Assembly: GCF_900120175.1 (NCBI RefSeq)
Contig: NZ_FQLF01000004.1
Span: 62,001-126,000, forward strand
Source: Oceanicoccus sp. KOV_DT_Chl
GTDB lineage: Bacteria > Pseudomonadota > Gammaproteobacteria > Pseudomonadales > Dasaniaceae
DNA length: 64,000 bases
Direction: 5' to 3'
In this document: piece after piece, positions 33,125 to 44,040 of the stretch
How positions within the stretch are numbered: the stretch's first letter is position 1
Layout: each line of letters starts with the position of its first letter
Translations under genes and position numbers: made by a program
Notes under the pieces: generated by a model
What the model was told of the DNA's origin: nothing
Databases searched by the model: none
Seen by the model: the letters and a program-made list of their open reading frames with translations, nothing else

Positions 33125-33994
33125 TCAGAGTAAGATTCGGTGCTCGGCTTGGCCCCGTACATTGCTTGCTATGATAAAAGTTTTTCCTCCATGAGGTTGT
33201 TCTTTAAGTGCCTGGGTTGAAAGGCCTTGTGTTGCTGACGTTGCGTAAAGGCTGCTTAAGTTCTTCCCGCCAAAAGCAGGGCAAGTGATGTGTGATGTGG
33301 GTAGCGAGATGGCCGTTACAATATGGCCGTTGCTGTCATAGCAGGCTACTCTGGATGCACCCCATTGTGCGTTCCAGAATTGTCCTGATTGATCAATTAC
33401 AGCACCGTCAGGGTAAATGCCTTGGCCAGAAAAATCGATATAGACAGTGGGTTCCCCCTGAGGCCAGCCGTGTGTGTCATTAAGTGCTTGTCGCCAGATT
33501 ATTCCCTTGGTGGTATCGGTAAAAAAACCGTAACGGCGATCTGGCGAAAAACAAATCGCATTGGGTATAGTGAGTGCATTAAAAAGTTGCCGTACTTCGC
33601 CTTGGTAATAACGATAAATGGCGCCAACATCAGCGTCGGCATTTTTACCCATGGTACCGATCCAAAACCCGCCCCAGGGATCGGCGCGGCCATCATTTGA
33701 ACGGTTGTTGGGCTTGTCGGCTTCAAGCGGGCAAATTCTTTCACATGAGCCGCTTTCGATATGTAGCTTACTTAGAGCGGATTCACTGGCAATGAGTAAG
33801 TGGTCGTGGTCTATCCAGCCAGCAGCTGATACATGCTCCTTGAAAATAATTTGCTGTTTACTGTCGTCCTCTGTGCTCGTTAGAAGTTTTTTGCCAATAA
33901 TATCAAACCAAAAAAGCTGTTGCCTTAGTGGGTGCCACAAGATGCCTTCTCCCAACGTGCATATCCGCTGATCAAATACGTTGGTCGTGTCCAT
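33125..33994 (-). CDS. SMP-30/gluconolactonase family protein
   Basis: A 289-residue six-bladed beta-propeller of the SMP-30/LRE family. Metal-site segments are visible: 'LGEGILWHPLRQQLFWFDI' (Glu ligand), 'NRSNDGRADPWGGFWIGTMGK' (Asn/Asp), and 'YPDGAVIDQSGQFWNAQWGASRVACYD' (quoted in part). Members hydrolyse sugar lactones; the exact lactone is unknown. ATG start. It ends facing the lipoprotein gene and is 46 bp downstream of the GcvR-like gene on the same strand, so the two may be cotranscribed. Confidence 0.9.
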   Translation of the reverse strand: MDTTNVFDQRICTLGEGILWHPLRQQLFWFDIIGKKLLTSTEDDSKQQIIFKEHVSAAGWIDHDHLLIASESALSKLHIESGSCERICPLEADKPNNRSNDGRADPWGGFWIGTMGKNADADVGAIYRYYQGEVRQLFNALTIPNAICFSPDRRYGFFTDTTKGIIWRQALNDTHGWPQGEPTVYIDFSGQGIYPDGAVIDQSGQFWNAQWGASRVACYDSNGHIVTAISLPTSHITCPAFGGKNLSSLYATSATQGLSTQALKEQPHGGKTFIIASNVRGQAEHRILL

Positions 33995-34040
33995 AAATCT
34001 TCTCTAGCGCTATTAGACGGTGCGTTCAATGAGTGGCATT

Positions 34041-34559
34041 CTAATCTTCGAGGGTGATATCAACTGACAGCTGATTAGCGATTTCTTCGAGCTTATCACT
34101 GAGCTGACTAATATTCAGTGTAATTGGTACCTGAATACTGGCGTTAGCCTCAAATAACGGTTCTGCGGTCATGGGTGCACTAGTAACCGCAGTATTCATT
34201 TCACATACGTTGATATTAAAAGCAGCCAGTGCACGGGATAGTTCTTTGACTATGCCGGGGCGGTCATTGCCGAGAAGGCTAAGTTGTTGTAGCTTAAAGT
34301 CACCGGCCTCAGCACTTAGGTTTTGTTGTTGGATGCTGACGGTTAGTTCTTCGCCCGTTAAATCTGTTAATGCAGTCATCAGGCCAGCATGTTGCTCATT
34401 GCTGACTTGTACCTTGGCAATTCCGGTGAAGTAGCCTGCTAATTGATTCATCCGGCTTTCCTGCCAATTGCCACCATATACGGTGACAGTATTGGATACT
34501 TTTTCAACCAAGCCGGGTTTGTCCGCGCCGACGAAGGTAAAGACTATTGAGTGGGACAA
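34041..34559 (-). CDS. Double ACT-domain protein, GcvR-like
   Basis: A 172-residue protein made of two ACT domains ('VFTFVGADKPGLVEKVSNTV' and 'LSLLGNDRPGIVKELSRAL'), the plan of the glycine cleavage system repressor GcvR. The start is TTG 34559, strongly supported by GGAGG at 34570-34566 six bases upstream. It may regulate one-carbon flux through glycine cleavage, which would fit the nearby formate and formaldehyde genes, but no target is visible here. Confidence 0.85.
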   Translation of the reverse strand: MSHSIVFTFVGADKPGLVEKVSNTVTVYGGNWQESRMNQLAGYFTGIAKVQVSNEQHAGLMTALTDLTGEELTVSIQQQNLSAEAGDFKLQQLSLLGNDRPGIVKELSRALAAFNINVCEMNTAVTSAPMTAEPLFEANASIQVPITLNISQLSDKLEEIANQLSVDITLED

Positions 34560-34793
34560 GTGCAGCCTCCAGTAGATGAGTGTTGTTGGTTAGATTATTT
34601 TCTCAGCAGGATACTAATCAATACTTAATAATTGCTTACTTAACCATCCTAACTATTTATTGTTATCATTATAGACTGTGCTGGCGCAAAATTGCCTTTA
34701 TATTACTGCAGTAGTCGAGGAGATCGGGTGTTGATGCCTAGCGACTGATAATAAAGCCTCAGGACAATTAATCTGTCGCATTTATCATAATAA

Positions 34794-35927
<1,134 letters not shown>

Positions 35928-35937
35928 GGGTGCTATT

Positions 35938-36771
35938 GTGAAAGAGATTGCGAGTAATAAAGTATCCGGTGGTTGGCAAAAGCGCTACCAGCATACGTCA
36001 GAAGTCCTTGCCTGTGACATGGTGTTCTCAGTTTATTTGCCACCGCAAGCGGCCACACAAAAGGTCCCGGTGTTGTATTGGTTGTCAGGCTTAACCTGTA
36101 ATGATCAAAATTTTGTTACCAAGGCAGGCGCGCAGCGCTATGCAGCCGAATACGGCGTGGCCATTATTGCCCCTGATACCAGCCCGCGTGGTGAGTCGGT
36201 AGCTGATGATGACGCCTGGGATTTCGCTCAAGGCGCAGGGTTTTATCTTAATGCGACCCAGTCGCCCTGGTCAGACAACTTCCGCATGTATGATTACATT
36301 GTGGAAGAGTTACCTGCATTGATAAACCGCACTCAGCCAGTAGACTCTGCCCGGTGCGGTATTTTTGGGCATTCAATGGGGGGGCATGGCGCGTTAACGA
36401 TTGCTTTGAAAAATCCTGATAAATATCGCTCAGTGTCGGCTTTTTCTCCTATTTGTGCGCCGATGCAATGCGCGTGGGGTGAAAAGGCCTTTAGTCAATA
36501 CTTGGGTTCGGATCGAGAGTTGTGGCGGCAATATGATAGTTGTGAATTAATTTCCAAAGCCACTCAAAAAATACCGTTGCTGGTTGATCAGGGTGGTGAT
36601 GATGAGTTTTTAGAGCAGCAGCTTAAGCCTGAGGTATTACAGCTGGTCTGCGCTGAACATAATCACCCATTAACCTTGCGGATGAAAACGGGATACGACC
36701 ATAGTTATTATTTTATAAGTAGTTTTATTGGTGATCATATCAAGCATCATGCAGAAGCATTGAGTCTATAA
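35938..36771 (+). CDS. fghA: S-formylglutathione hydrolase
   Basis: A 277-residue alpha/beta hydrolase of the esterase D family, releasing formate and glutathione. The nucleophile is in '[10 protein letters not shown]', the acid in 'DQGGDDEFL' and the histidine in '[13 protein letters not shown]'. GTG start, preceded by AGGGG. It immediately follows frmA, with which it forms the formaldehyde-detoxification operon; yheU follows by 6 bp. Confidence 0.96.
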   Translation: MKEIASNKVSGGWQKRYQHTSEVLACDMVFSVYLPPQAATQKVPVLYWLSGLTCNDQNFVTKAGAQRYAAEYGVAIIAPDTSPRGESVADDDAWDFAQGAGFYLNATQSPWSDNFRMYDYIVEELPALINRTQPVDSARCGIFGHSMGGHGALTIALKNPDKYRSVSAFSPICAPMQCAWGEKAFSQYLGSDRELWRQYDSCELISKATQKIPLLVDQGGDDEFLEQQLKPEVLQLVCAEHNHPLTLRMKTGYDHSYYFISSFIGDHIKHHAEALSL

Positions 36772-36777
36772 GGACTT

Positions 36778-37014
36778 ATGTCAGAATCTAATGAAGAATA
36801 TATAGACATCCCGTACCAGCAATTATCAGTTGAAGTATTGCAGGCATTAATTGAAGAGTTTATTACCCGTGAAGGCACAGATTACGGTGTGCACGAATAC
36901 TCGCTTGAGCAAAAAGTCGCGCAGGTAGAAAAACAACTGAGTTCAGGCAGGGCATTTATTGCATTTGACCCGGTGAGTGAAAGCTGCAGTGTGTTATTGC
37001 GTGAAAATAGATAA
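36778..37014 (+). CDS. YheU family protein
   Basis: A 78-residue protein of the YheU (UPF0270) family: 'IDIPYQQLSVEVLQALIEEFITREGTDYG' (quoted in part) and 'GRAFIAFDPVSESCSVL'. No biochemical function is established for the family. It begins 6 bp after fghA and is probably cotranscribed. Confidence 0.92.
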   Translation: MSESNEEYIDIPYQQLSVEVLQALIEEFITREGTDYGVHEYSLEQKVAQVEKQLSSGRAFIAFDPVSESCSVLLRENR

Positions 37015-37074
37015 AAGCCGATGTGGATTAATATCCGAATGTCAAAGTTCTATAATTATGCTTGATCGTAGCTA

Positions 37075-37470
37075 TTACAGTTTCGGTTCATGTATTGATA
37101 GTAAGTCTATATCAGCTAAAAAGCTCTGTGCGTAGAGTAGCCAGTCCAGCAGTGTTTGATGAACAATAATCATTTCAGTTTTCGTTTTATTTTCTTGAGT
37201 TGCAATGATTTCTGCTTGTTGGGCAATGATCGACACGATATCACTTACTTCATAGACATCTAAGTCCAGGGCAATTAATTTATCCTGTGCATTGTTTATG
37301 TGTTGCAGTCGTTGCTCGGCGATGAGGTTTTGAATACGCAAAGCTGTGGCCGGATGGTTATCTCTCAGTAATTGGAATGATAGTTCCAGGCAGTCGAGGC
37401 TGAAATAGTTTGCCGCTATTGCTATCGGGTCGATAGGCTGGGAGTGATGAAATAACGTAGCCTTGTCCAA
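37075..37470 (-). CDS. Hypothetical protein
   Basis: A 131-residue, mostly helical, acidic protein without signal peptide or transmembrane segment. I do not recognise a family. The start is TTG 37470 with GAGG 8 nt upstream. It is convergent with yheU (60-bp gap) and divergent from tusA. Confidence 0.6.
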   Translation of the reverse strand: MDKATLFHHSQPIDPIAIAANYFSLDCLELSFQLLRDNHPATALRIQNLIAEQRLQHINNAQDKLIALDLDVYEVSDIVSIIAQQAEIIATQENKTKTEMIIVHQTLLDWLLYAQSFLADIDLLSIHEPKL

Positions 37471-37652
37471 AATAGAAGCCTCATTGGTCGTGGTAGTTAT
37501 GTCGTGATGCTATTTTTGTCAGGATGATTGCGTTTCGTTTTTTCGCTATGGCCTGAACATCCAGATTAATTAGCCAAAACGATAGCAGGTATCGCTTGAT
37601 AATTCTGCATGATAACGGACAATACGAAGAGATGGTAATGTTAGAATAATAT

Positions 37653-37889
37653 ATGATTTTTTCTACTGAGAAAACGCTGGATACCAGTGGTTTGATGTGC
37701 CCGGAACCGGTGATGATGTTGCATAATGCTATTCGCGATATTGATGTAGGCACCGTACTGGAAGTCATTGCCACTGATCCTTCGACGCAACGTGATATCC
37801 CCAAATTTTGCAGCTTTCTGGGTCATGAATTGTTGCGCCATGAAGAGCGTGATAACAAATTTTACTTTTATATCCAGAAACAGGGATAG
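37653..37889 (+). CDS. tusA: Sulfur carrier protein TusA
   Basis: A 78-residue TusA/SirA protein. The persulfide cysteine is C16 in '[15 protein letters not shown]', and the C-terminal half '[21 protein letters not shown]' is characteristic. It relays sulfur for tRNA 2-thiouridine and, in some bacteria, influences molybdenum cofactor use, relevant to the Mo formate dehydrogenase in this window (inference). Monocistronic. Confidence 0.93.
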   Translation: MIFSTEKTLDTSGLMCPEPVMMLHNAIRDIDVGTVLEVIATDPSTQRDIPKFCSFLGHELLRHEERDNKFYFYIQKQG

Positions 37890-37909
37890 CTATCTTTAGC
37901 TGCGAGTTT

Positions 37910-38611
37910 TTACTCGTCAAATAGCAATGCTATCGCGGCCATAGCTTCCGGGTCTTCTGATTTCAGCTGATTGGCAATTCGATATTGAAAAAAGTAGCGA
38001 AAGTTTGGATTCTCTTTGGCTGGGTAAAGACAATTATCTCCCGGTAAAACCGGGGTAACATCTACACCGGCTTCATCAATTAACATGGCCAGTATCTTGC
38101 CATCTCCCATTAATCGCCAGCTCACCACTTCTGTCAGTATCAGGCTGTGTTCATCGTCAGCGGTAAGCATCGCATGGGTGCCAATGCCATCCGGAATTTC
38201 TTGTAAAATTCGATCGCTGTTGGGCAGTTTATCCGAATGGTTGCTGGCAGTTTCCAGCTCCATTATTTTGTGTGCTGGTGGTGTATAAAATACTTGCTCG
38301 GTGGCGAGATCGTAATAACCTTCGTATAGCCCCAGGTCAGTATCGTTTAGCTCATCACAAGGGACTACCTTGTTTAGCCAGGGGACCAGGCCGACCACTT
38401 CGCCGTTTTCACGGATGCCCCAGCATAAAATTTTCATTGTGTAGAATTTATCAGCACTGGTTTGGCTGGTGGAGTAGAGCATGCATAAGCCATCATATTC
38501 AGGGGATAACCGAATAAAGCGCTCATGTTTTAGGGTGGAGTAGGTTTTACCAGAAAACAGATCAACGACGTTGCTGCTGGAAGATGAGTCGCTATGCATT
38601 GAAGTGCTCAT
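37910..38611 (-). CDS. Conserved hypothetical protein
   Basis: A 233-residue cytoplasmic protein I cannot assign. No signal peptide or transmembrane helix. Two parallel segments, 'KILCWGIRENGEVVGLVPWLNKVVPC' and 'VSWRLMGDGKILAMLIDEAGVDVTPVLPGDNC' (each quoted only in part of their extent), look like an internal repeat of a beta-rich domain. Start ATG 38611 is fixed by GGAGG at 38621-38617; the frame extends four residues further but without an RBS. Convergent with tusA. Confidence 0.7.
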   Translation of the reverse strand: MSTSMHSDSSSSSNVVDLFSGKTYSTLKHERFIRLSPEYDGLCMLYSTSQTSADKFYTMKILCWGIRENGEVVGLVPWLNKVVPCDELNDTDLGLYEGYYDLATEQVFYTPPAHKIMELETASNHSDKLPNSDRILQEIPDGIGTHAMLTADDEHSLILTEVVSWRLMGDGKILAMLIDEAGVDVTPVLPGDNCLYPAKENPNFRYFFQYRIANQLKSEDPEAMAAIALLFDE

Positions 38612-38797
38612 TCGAACCTCCATTTAACCGCTTGGATAATACCCCCAGTGCTTTCTAGCGACCAGAAGTTCTAGTGTCGATTATATGCAGTTACAGCCGG
38701 AAGCTTTTTTGCTTCTTTATCGATGATGATTCTTTTTATGACTGTTTGTTCGATTATAGCTATTTTACATCAATCTGCTAGTTCTTTTATCGCTCAT

Positions 38798-39370
38798 TTA
38801 TATAAGCAATAATCCTTCCATCGCATTGATAAATAAGGCTCTTTTCTGTGGTTGATGACGATATATCTGTAATAGAGTGATACTGGTGCGTGCAATGATA
38901 ATTGTACTTAGCTTGGCATCGCCATTTCTTAGTACCCCCTGGCGTTGAATTTTATTCACGATAGGCTGCATGGCCTGTACAAATTTATCGTGAGAGTGCT
39001 GAATGATATGTTGATATTGCTTGCCAATTCTAATCGCCAATATCATCCCGTCAGCATGGCTTTCCCACATATTGACATAGATGTTCAATAGCTCCCGCAT
39101 GAGTTCCCGGCCATCGATTTGTCGCAGTTTTCGCAACTGGCTTTCACCTGCAAAAAAAGCAGGGCAGGTGAGTTGTTCCAGTACCGCTTCTTTATTTTCA
39201 AATAGTCGATAAAAAGTACTTCGCGCTATACCTGATTCTTGCAAAATGTTTTCGACACTAACGTTTTCAAATCCTTGGTCAACAAATAAGGTGCCACAGA
39301 TGCCAAGTACTTTTTGTTTACTGCGAGTGACCCTCGGCTGCAGGCTTGAGGTGGTAGGAGGCGTTTTCAT
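38798..39370 (-). CDS. TetR/AcrR family transcriptional regulator
   Basis: A 190-residue regulator. The N-terminal helix-turn-helix reads 'GTLFVDQGFENVSVENILQESGIARSTFYRLFENKEAVL', a textbook TetR_N domain (quoted in halves). The C-terminal ligand domain is helical and unassigned. It is divergent from an RND efflux operon across 203 bp, so it most likely represses that operon; candidate operators are listed separately. Confidence 0.9.
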   Translation of the reverse strand: MKTPPTTSSLQPRVTRSKQKVLGICGTLFVDQGFENVSVENILQESGIARSTFYRLFENKEAVLEQLTCPAFFAGESQLRKLRQIDGRELMRELLNIYVNMWESHADGMILAIRIGKQYQHIIQHSHDKFVQAMQPIVNKIQRQGVLRNGDAKLSTIIIARTSITLLQIYRHQPQKRALFINAMEGLLLI

Positions 39371-39400
39371 ACTTGTATTCTCTTTACTAAATCAGTAATC

Positions 39401-39549
39401 GAACAAAATGAATGTGAAGTGTTTTGTTTGGCCAATTTGGCTTGCCAAGTAGGCCTGTAAAGGAGATTACCATAGCATAAAATAGAACACTGTTGTTTCG
39501 TTATTTCGGTTGCTGTGGTTCAATCAGTGCGTCTATCTAGTATTGAACC
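39401..39549. promoter_or_regulatory. Candidate TetR operators between regulator and RND operon
   Basis: The divergent gap contains a perfect 8-bp inverted repeat GGTTCAAT (39517-39524) / ATTGAACC (39542-39549), 25 bp before the efflux ATG, with a further related half-site AATCGAACC at 39563-39571. A second repeat, AACAAAA / TTTTGTT with a 13-bp spacer, and a TTGGC-TT-GCCAA near-palindrome lie closer to the regulator start. Which of these binds the TetR protein is unknown. Confidence 0.4.
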
Positions 39550-39573
39550 TTAGTCATTAAAGAATCGAACCTT

Positions 39574-40779
39574 ATGTCAATGTTAAAGCAGTTAATAAGC
39601 CGGGTGAAACACAGCAATTTGGTGCGCCCTGCTGGAATAATAGTCGTCGCTTTTATTATTGCTGGAGTCATTATCGCCACCAAGCCGGTGATAGATACCC
39701 AGCCAGTGGTACGTGTATTACCTACTGTGGTTATTACAACGGTCACCCCGGAATCCATGTTGTTACACGTTGAGGCACAGGGTGTTGTTAGTCCACGTTC
39801 CGAAGTCCAGTTAATGTCAGAAGTTGACGGTCGGGTAAAAAACATGAGCCCGAATCTGGTGGTCGGAGGATATATTCATCACGGCGAGTTGTTACTGTCT
39901 CTGGATGATGAAGATTATCAGGATGCCGTTTCCTTAAGTGAGGCGGCTAGAGCTAAAGCGGAAGTAGAGTTTGAGTTGGCTAGTGCTGAGCTTCAGCGTC
40001 TGGAAAAACTTTATAGCAAAAAATTAGCCAGTGAATCGCAACTTGACCAGGCGCGGCGTACCGCGAAAGTGGCTACGGCAAATTTTAATGAGAGTCATAT
40101 TCGACTAAAACGGGCGCAACGAGATCTTGCCAGAACACAATTGTTCGCCCCTTTTGACGGGCGGATTCGCCAGGAACAGGTTGAGAATAATCAATTCATT
40201 CGCCGTGGTGAGTTGCTGGCAACAGTTTATGCCACTGATTATGTAGAGGTTCGTTTACCTATGAATGACCGGCAATTAGCTTTTCTGGATCTATCGCTCA
40301 GCTCAGCTAATTATCTTGCCGTTGAGACACAGATGGATGCTGTGGTAGCAGGAGAGTTTGCCGGTAAGCAGTTTCAGTGGCCGGGAAAGCTGGTTCGACT
40401 AGAAGCTGAGTTGGATACGGATAGCCGAATGGTTTATGCAGTGGTCAGGGTCAGTAATAGCGTTGATATACAGTCAACTGCTTTGCAAGTAGGTATGTAC
40501 GTAAATGTCAGCATTGCTGGTCGTAAATATGACAATATTATTCAGTTACCGCGAAGTAGTTTGTATCAGCATAATCAGGTGTTGGTATTGGATGAGGCTA
40601 GTCGATTACGGGTGAGAGATATTGATATTTTGCGTATCGATAAAGATCAAATACTTGTTCGGTCAGGATTATCATCTGGTGAAAAAATAGCACTAATGCC
40701 GCCTCCTTTTGTAATTGATGGGGTTGAGGTGATGGCGGTTACTAGTTCACTCTCCATTCAGGCTGAGGAGGGGTTATGA
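39574..40779 (+). CDS. RND efflux periplasmic adaptor (membrane fusion) subunit
   Basis: A 401-residue adaptor with an N-terminal transmembrane anchor (residues 20-38), a biotinyl-lipoyl-like hairpin ('VVSPRSEVQLMSEVDGRVKNMSP' and 'QLFAPFDGRIRQEQVENNQFI', in part) and a coiled-coil alpha-hairpin with 'KAEVEFELASAELQRLEKLYSKKLASESQLDQA' heptads between them. It links the pump to an outer-membrane channel, which is not encoded here. Its stop overlaps the pump start by 4 bp (ATGA). Confidence 0.93.
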   Translation: MSMLKQLISRVKHSNLVRPAGIIVVAFIIAGVIIATKPVIDTQPVVRVLPTVVITTVTPESMLLHVEAQGVVSPRSEVQLMSEVDGRVKNMSPNLVVGGYIHHGELLLSLDDEDYQDAVSLSEAARAKAEVEFELASAELQRLEKLYSKKLASESQLDQARRTAKVATANFNESHIRLKRAQRDLARTQLFAPFDGRIRQEQVENNQFIRRGELLATVYATDYVEVRLPMNDRQLAFLDLSLSSANYLAVETQMDAVVAGEFAGKQFQWPGKLVRLEAELDTDSRMVYAVVRVSNSVDIQSTALQVGMYVNVSIAGRKYDNIIQLPRSSLYQHNQVLVLDEASRLRVRDIDILRIDKDQILVRSGLSSGEKIALMPPPFVIDGVEVMAVTSSLSIQAEEGL

Positions 40780-43700
40780 ATAATCCTATACGTTGGTTTG
40801 TTGATAATCCTGTTGCGGCCAATCTATTGATGTGGATTTTTATTCTTGGCGGTTTGCTATCTTTGCCGAGTATTTATCAGGAAGAATTTCCCATTATCGA
40901 AGCCAATACGATTAGTATCAATGTTGCCTATCTGGGCGCTACGCCGCTTGAAATGGAACAAAGTGTTTGTATTCGTATTGAAGAGGCCATTGAAGGTGTA
41001 GCAGGGGTTAATAAGTTAAGGAGCAGGGCACAGGAAAATAATTGCCGTGTGGACGCTGAACTCATGTCTTCAGCTGACAAATCCAGTGTCATCACTGATA
41101 TTAAAAATCGAGTGGATACCATTTCAACATTTCCTCGTGATGTAGAAAAACCTGCTGTGTCTGAGATGATATTTGCTTCCAAGGTAATGCAAGTTGCTAT
41201 TGCAGGTGATACTGATGAACGTAGCTTAAAAAAGTTGGGCGAGCGAGTTAGAGATGAACTGTTAGCCAAGCCGGGAATTTCACAAGTGACTCTAAATTAC
41301 GTGCGTCCTTATGAGTTTAGTATCGAAGTCCCTGAGAAAAATTTAAGGCGTTATGGTTTAAGTTTTCAGGAAATTGCAGACGCCATTCGCAACAGTTCTA
41401 TTGATTTGCCAGCAGGCAGTATTCGAGCTACCAGTGGTGAAGTGATGCTGCGCACTCGCGAGCAATCTTATAGCCGAGAAGAATTTGAACAAGTAGTGGT
41501 ATTTACGCGTAAAGATGGTACCCAATTAAAGCTTCGGGATATAGCTACTGTATTGGATGGTTTTGAAGATAGTGAAATGCTTGCTCGCTTTAATGGTAAA
41601 CCGGCCGTTATTGTGGACGTACAGCGGATCGGTGACGAGGATATTGTTGCTATAGCCAAACAAGTAAAAAGCTATGTTAATGAGATGCAGGGTTGGCTGC
41701 CAGTGGGCATTGATGTGTTGATATGGAGTGATGAGTCAGACGATTTGATCGAGCGACTCGATGTGTTAACAGATAATGCTTTGAGTGGCTTGTTGCTAGT
41801 ACTGGCGGCATTGGCTCTTTTTTTAGATCTGCGTTTGGCATTCTGGGTGGCAGCTGGATTGTTGATTGCGATGTTGGGTGCTTTGTCTTTATTTCCACCA
41901 CTGGGTATTTCTATCAGTACCTTATCAGTCATCGCCTTTATTATGGTTATTGGAATTTTAGTTGATGACGCAATAGTGGTAGGGGAGAGGGTTTTTTCTT
42001 ATCAGCGTCAAGGCTTTAGTTGGCGTGATGCGGCTATAAAAGGTACACAGGAAGTGTCAGTGCCGGTTATTTTTGGCGTGCTCACTACGGCGGCTACTTT
42101 CTTGCCATTGATGAATATACCTGGTCATCTCGGGCCATTTTTCCTGGTTATTGGTGTCGTTGCAATATTAGCGTTGTTGTTTAGTGTGCTGGAGGCGCAG
42201 TTGATATTGCCAGCGCATCTTGCCCACCCCACAACCAAATCAGATCAAGACAAGCCTTTGTCGGCGGGGGTAATTACCAGAGCCTGGCGGCGCTTACAGC
42301 AAGCTTTGAGTAATGGACTTGAGCGTTTTGTGCAGCAACGTTTTCGTCCGCTGTTAATAAAGGTCTTAAGGCAGCCATTGACTACTTTAGCAATTGCTTG
42401 TTCGGTTGTGATTATCAGTATCGCCATGTTGATCAGTGGCTGGATTAATGTGCAGTTTTTCCCCGCTATTGCCGGTAACAATATTACGGTGCGACTGGCT
42501 ATGCCGGAAGGAACACCCATTGATGTTACTAGTCAGGTAGTTACAAGATTAGAACAATCTGCCGTTTTGCTGGAACAGGAATTAAATGCCAAATACCCGT
42601 TAACATCGGGCAGTCATCTTCGATTCTCGTTGTCCTCAATCGGGGGTAGTACCGGTGTTGGTTCACATGGCGGTATTTCCACTAGCGACGCCAATATGGC
42701 AGAAATAATTTTGGAATTAGTTAGTGCAGATAATCGACCGGCAACGCCGGAGATCGCTAATCGCTGGCGTGAATTAGTAGGACCAGTCCCGGAAGCGGTA
42801 GAGCTGGCTTTTACTGCCAGTGAGGTTTCAGTTGGTGCTCCTATCGATATTGAATTTCGAGGCAGAAATATAGATCAGCTGCGTGCCGTGGCAAGTGAAT
42901 TGAGACAGGCTTTAGCTGTTTATCCTGGTGTTTTTGATATCAGTGATAGTTTTCGCGGGGGGAAGCAGGAGATCCAACTGAAATTATTACCTGAGGCGCA
43001 AACGCTTGGAATCACTGCAGCAGATTTAGCGCGTCAGGTAAGGCAGGCATTTTATGGCGAAGAGGTGCAGCGGATACAGCGCGGCCAGGATGATTTGAAA
43101 GTAATGCTGCGTTATCCAGCAGACCAGCGCCGGTCAATTAGTAATCTGGAACAAATGCGTATTCGTAATCAGCAAGGCGTGGAAGTTCCTTTTTCCCGTG
43201 TGGCTAGTTATACCTTGGGTCGAGGCTTTTCGACCATAAATCGCGAAGATGGGCAGCGTATAATTCGAGTGACAGCTGATGTGAATAGAGACATCACTAT
43301 GCCTGAGGAGGTATTGGATTCAATTCAGTCCAAAGAGTTACCAGATTTATTAGCTCGTTACCCGCAAGTGCATTTTGCGCTTGGTGGTGAGGCCGAGCAA
43401 AGTAGTGGTGCATTTTACGGTCTGCTTAAAAGCTTTCTGCTGAGCATGGTGTTGGTTTATGCGTTACTTGCTATCCCGTTAAAGTCTTACCTCCAGCCTT
43501 TAGTTATTATGAGTGTGATTCCGTTTGGTGCAATTGGTGCGGTACTCGGTCACTGGTTGATTGGCCGGCCGCTCGCCTTTTTTTCTATACTTGGTATTGT
43601 GGCTTTATCAGGGGTGGTAGTGAATGCCAGCTTGGTATTAGTTGACTATATCAATCGTCAGCGACGGGAAGGTATGCCTTTGATGGATGCATTAATTGAG

Positions 43701-43943
43701 GCCGGTTGTGTGCGTTTTCGGCCTGTATTGTTGACTTCAATTACGACTTTTTTAGGATTGTTACCAATCATCTTATCTCCTAGCCAGGAAATTCAGTTTT
43801 TTATGCCCATGGCCATTTCACTGGCTTTTGGTGTGTTGTTTGCCACGGTGATTACCTGGTTTATTGTGCCCTGTCTATATTTGCTGCTGGCCAGAATCGG
43901 TAGCGATGAAAAAGTCACTTTGATAGCGCCAGTTGAGGCTTGA
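40776..43943 (+). CDS. RND efflux transporter permease
   Basis: A 1055-residue inner-membrane RND pump (AcrB/MexB superfamily) with the usual 12-helix plan: helix 1 near residues 15-33, two large periplasmic loops, and helix IV 'IAFIMVIGILVDDAIVVGERV' with the paired Asp residues of the proton relay. It belongs with the HAE1-like pumps with shorter periplasmic loops often paired with TetR regulators. The substrate is unknown. Cotranscribed with the adaptor. Confidence 0.95.
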   Translation: MNNPIRWFVDNPVAANLLMWIFILGGLLSLPSIYQEEFPIIEANTISINVAYLGATPLEMEQSVCIRIEEAIEGVAGVNKLRSRAQENNCRVDAELMSSADKSSVITDIKNRVDTISTFPRDVEKPAVSEMIFASKVMQVAIAGDTDERSLKKLGERVRDELLAKPGISQVTLNYVRPYEFSIEVPEKNLRRYGLSFQEIADAIRNSSIDLPAGSIRATSGEVMLRTREQSYSREEFEQVVVFTRKDGTQLKLRDIATVLDGFEDSEMLARFNGKPAVIVDVQRIGDEDIVAIAKQVKSYVNEMQGWLPVGIDVLIWSDESDDLIERLDVLTDNALSGLLLVLAALALFLDLRLAFWVAAGLLIAMLGALSLFPPLGISISTLSVIAFIMVIGILVDDAIVVGERVFSYQRQGFSWRDAAIKGTQEVSVPVIFGVLTTAATFLPLMNIPGHLGPFFLVIGVVAILALLFSVLEAQLILPAHLAHPTTKSDQDKPLSAGVITRAWRRLQQALSNGLERFVQQRFRPLLIKVLRQPLTTLAIACSVVIISIAMLISGWINVQFFPAIAGNNITVRLAMPEGTPIDVTSQVVTRLEQSAVLLEQELNAKYPLTSGSHLRFSLSSIGGSTGVGSHGGISTSDANMAEIILELVSADNRPATPEIANRWRELVGPVPEAVELAFTASEVSVGAPIDIEFRGRNIDQLRAVASELRQALAVYPGVFDISDSFRGGKQEIQLKLLPEAQTLGITAADLARQVRQAFYGEEVQRIQRGQDDLKVMLRYPADQRRSISNLEQMRIRNQQGVEVPFSRVASYTLGRGFSTINREDGQRIIRVTADVNRDITMPEEVLDSIQSKELPDLLARYPQVHFALGGEAEQSSGAFYGLLKSFLLSMVLVYALLAIPLKSYLQPLVIMSVIPFGAIGAVLGHWLIGRPLAFFSILGIVALSGVVVNASLVLVDYINRQRREGMPLMDALIEAGCVRFRPVLLTSITTFLGLLPIILSPSQEIQFFMPMAISLAFGVLFATVITWFIVPCLYLLLARIGSDEKVTLIAPVEA

Positions 43944-44040
43944 GAGTTGGTTTTTGCTTGCGCTATATCAATATATTGCGTTGCAGTAAGTATAGAATTA
44001 AAAACGGTTAAGTCCCTATTTTTTTTCTGGAGGCACAATA

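Noticed and set aside
37481-37804. Minus-strand 107-codon frame over tusA upstream region
   Set aside because: It overlaps the start of tusA, has no RBS and no recognisable domain.
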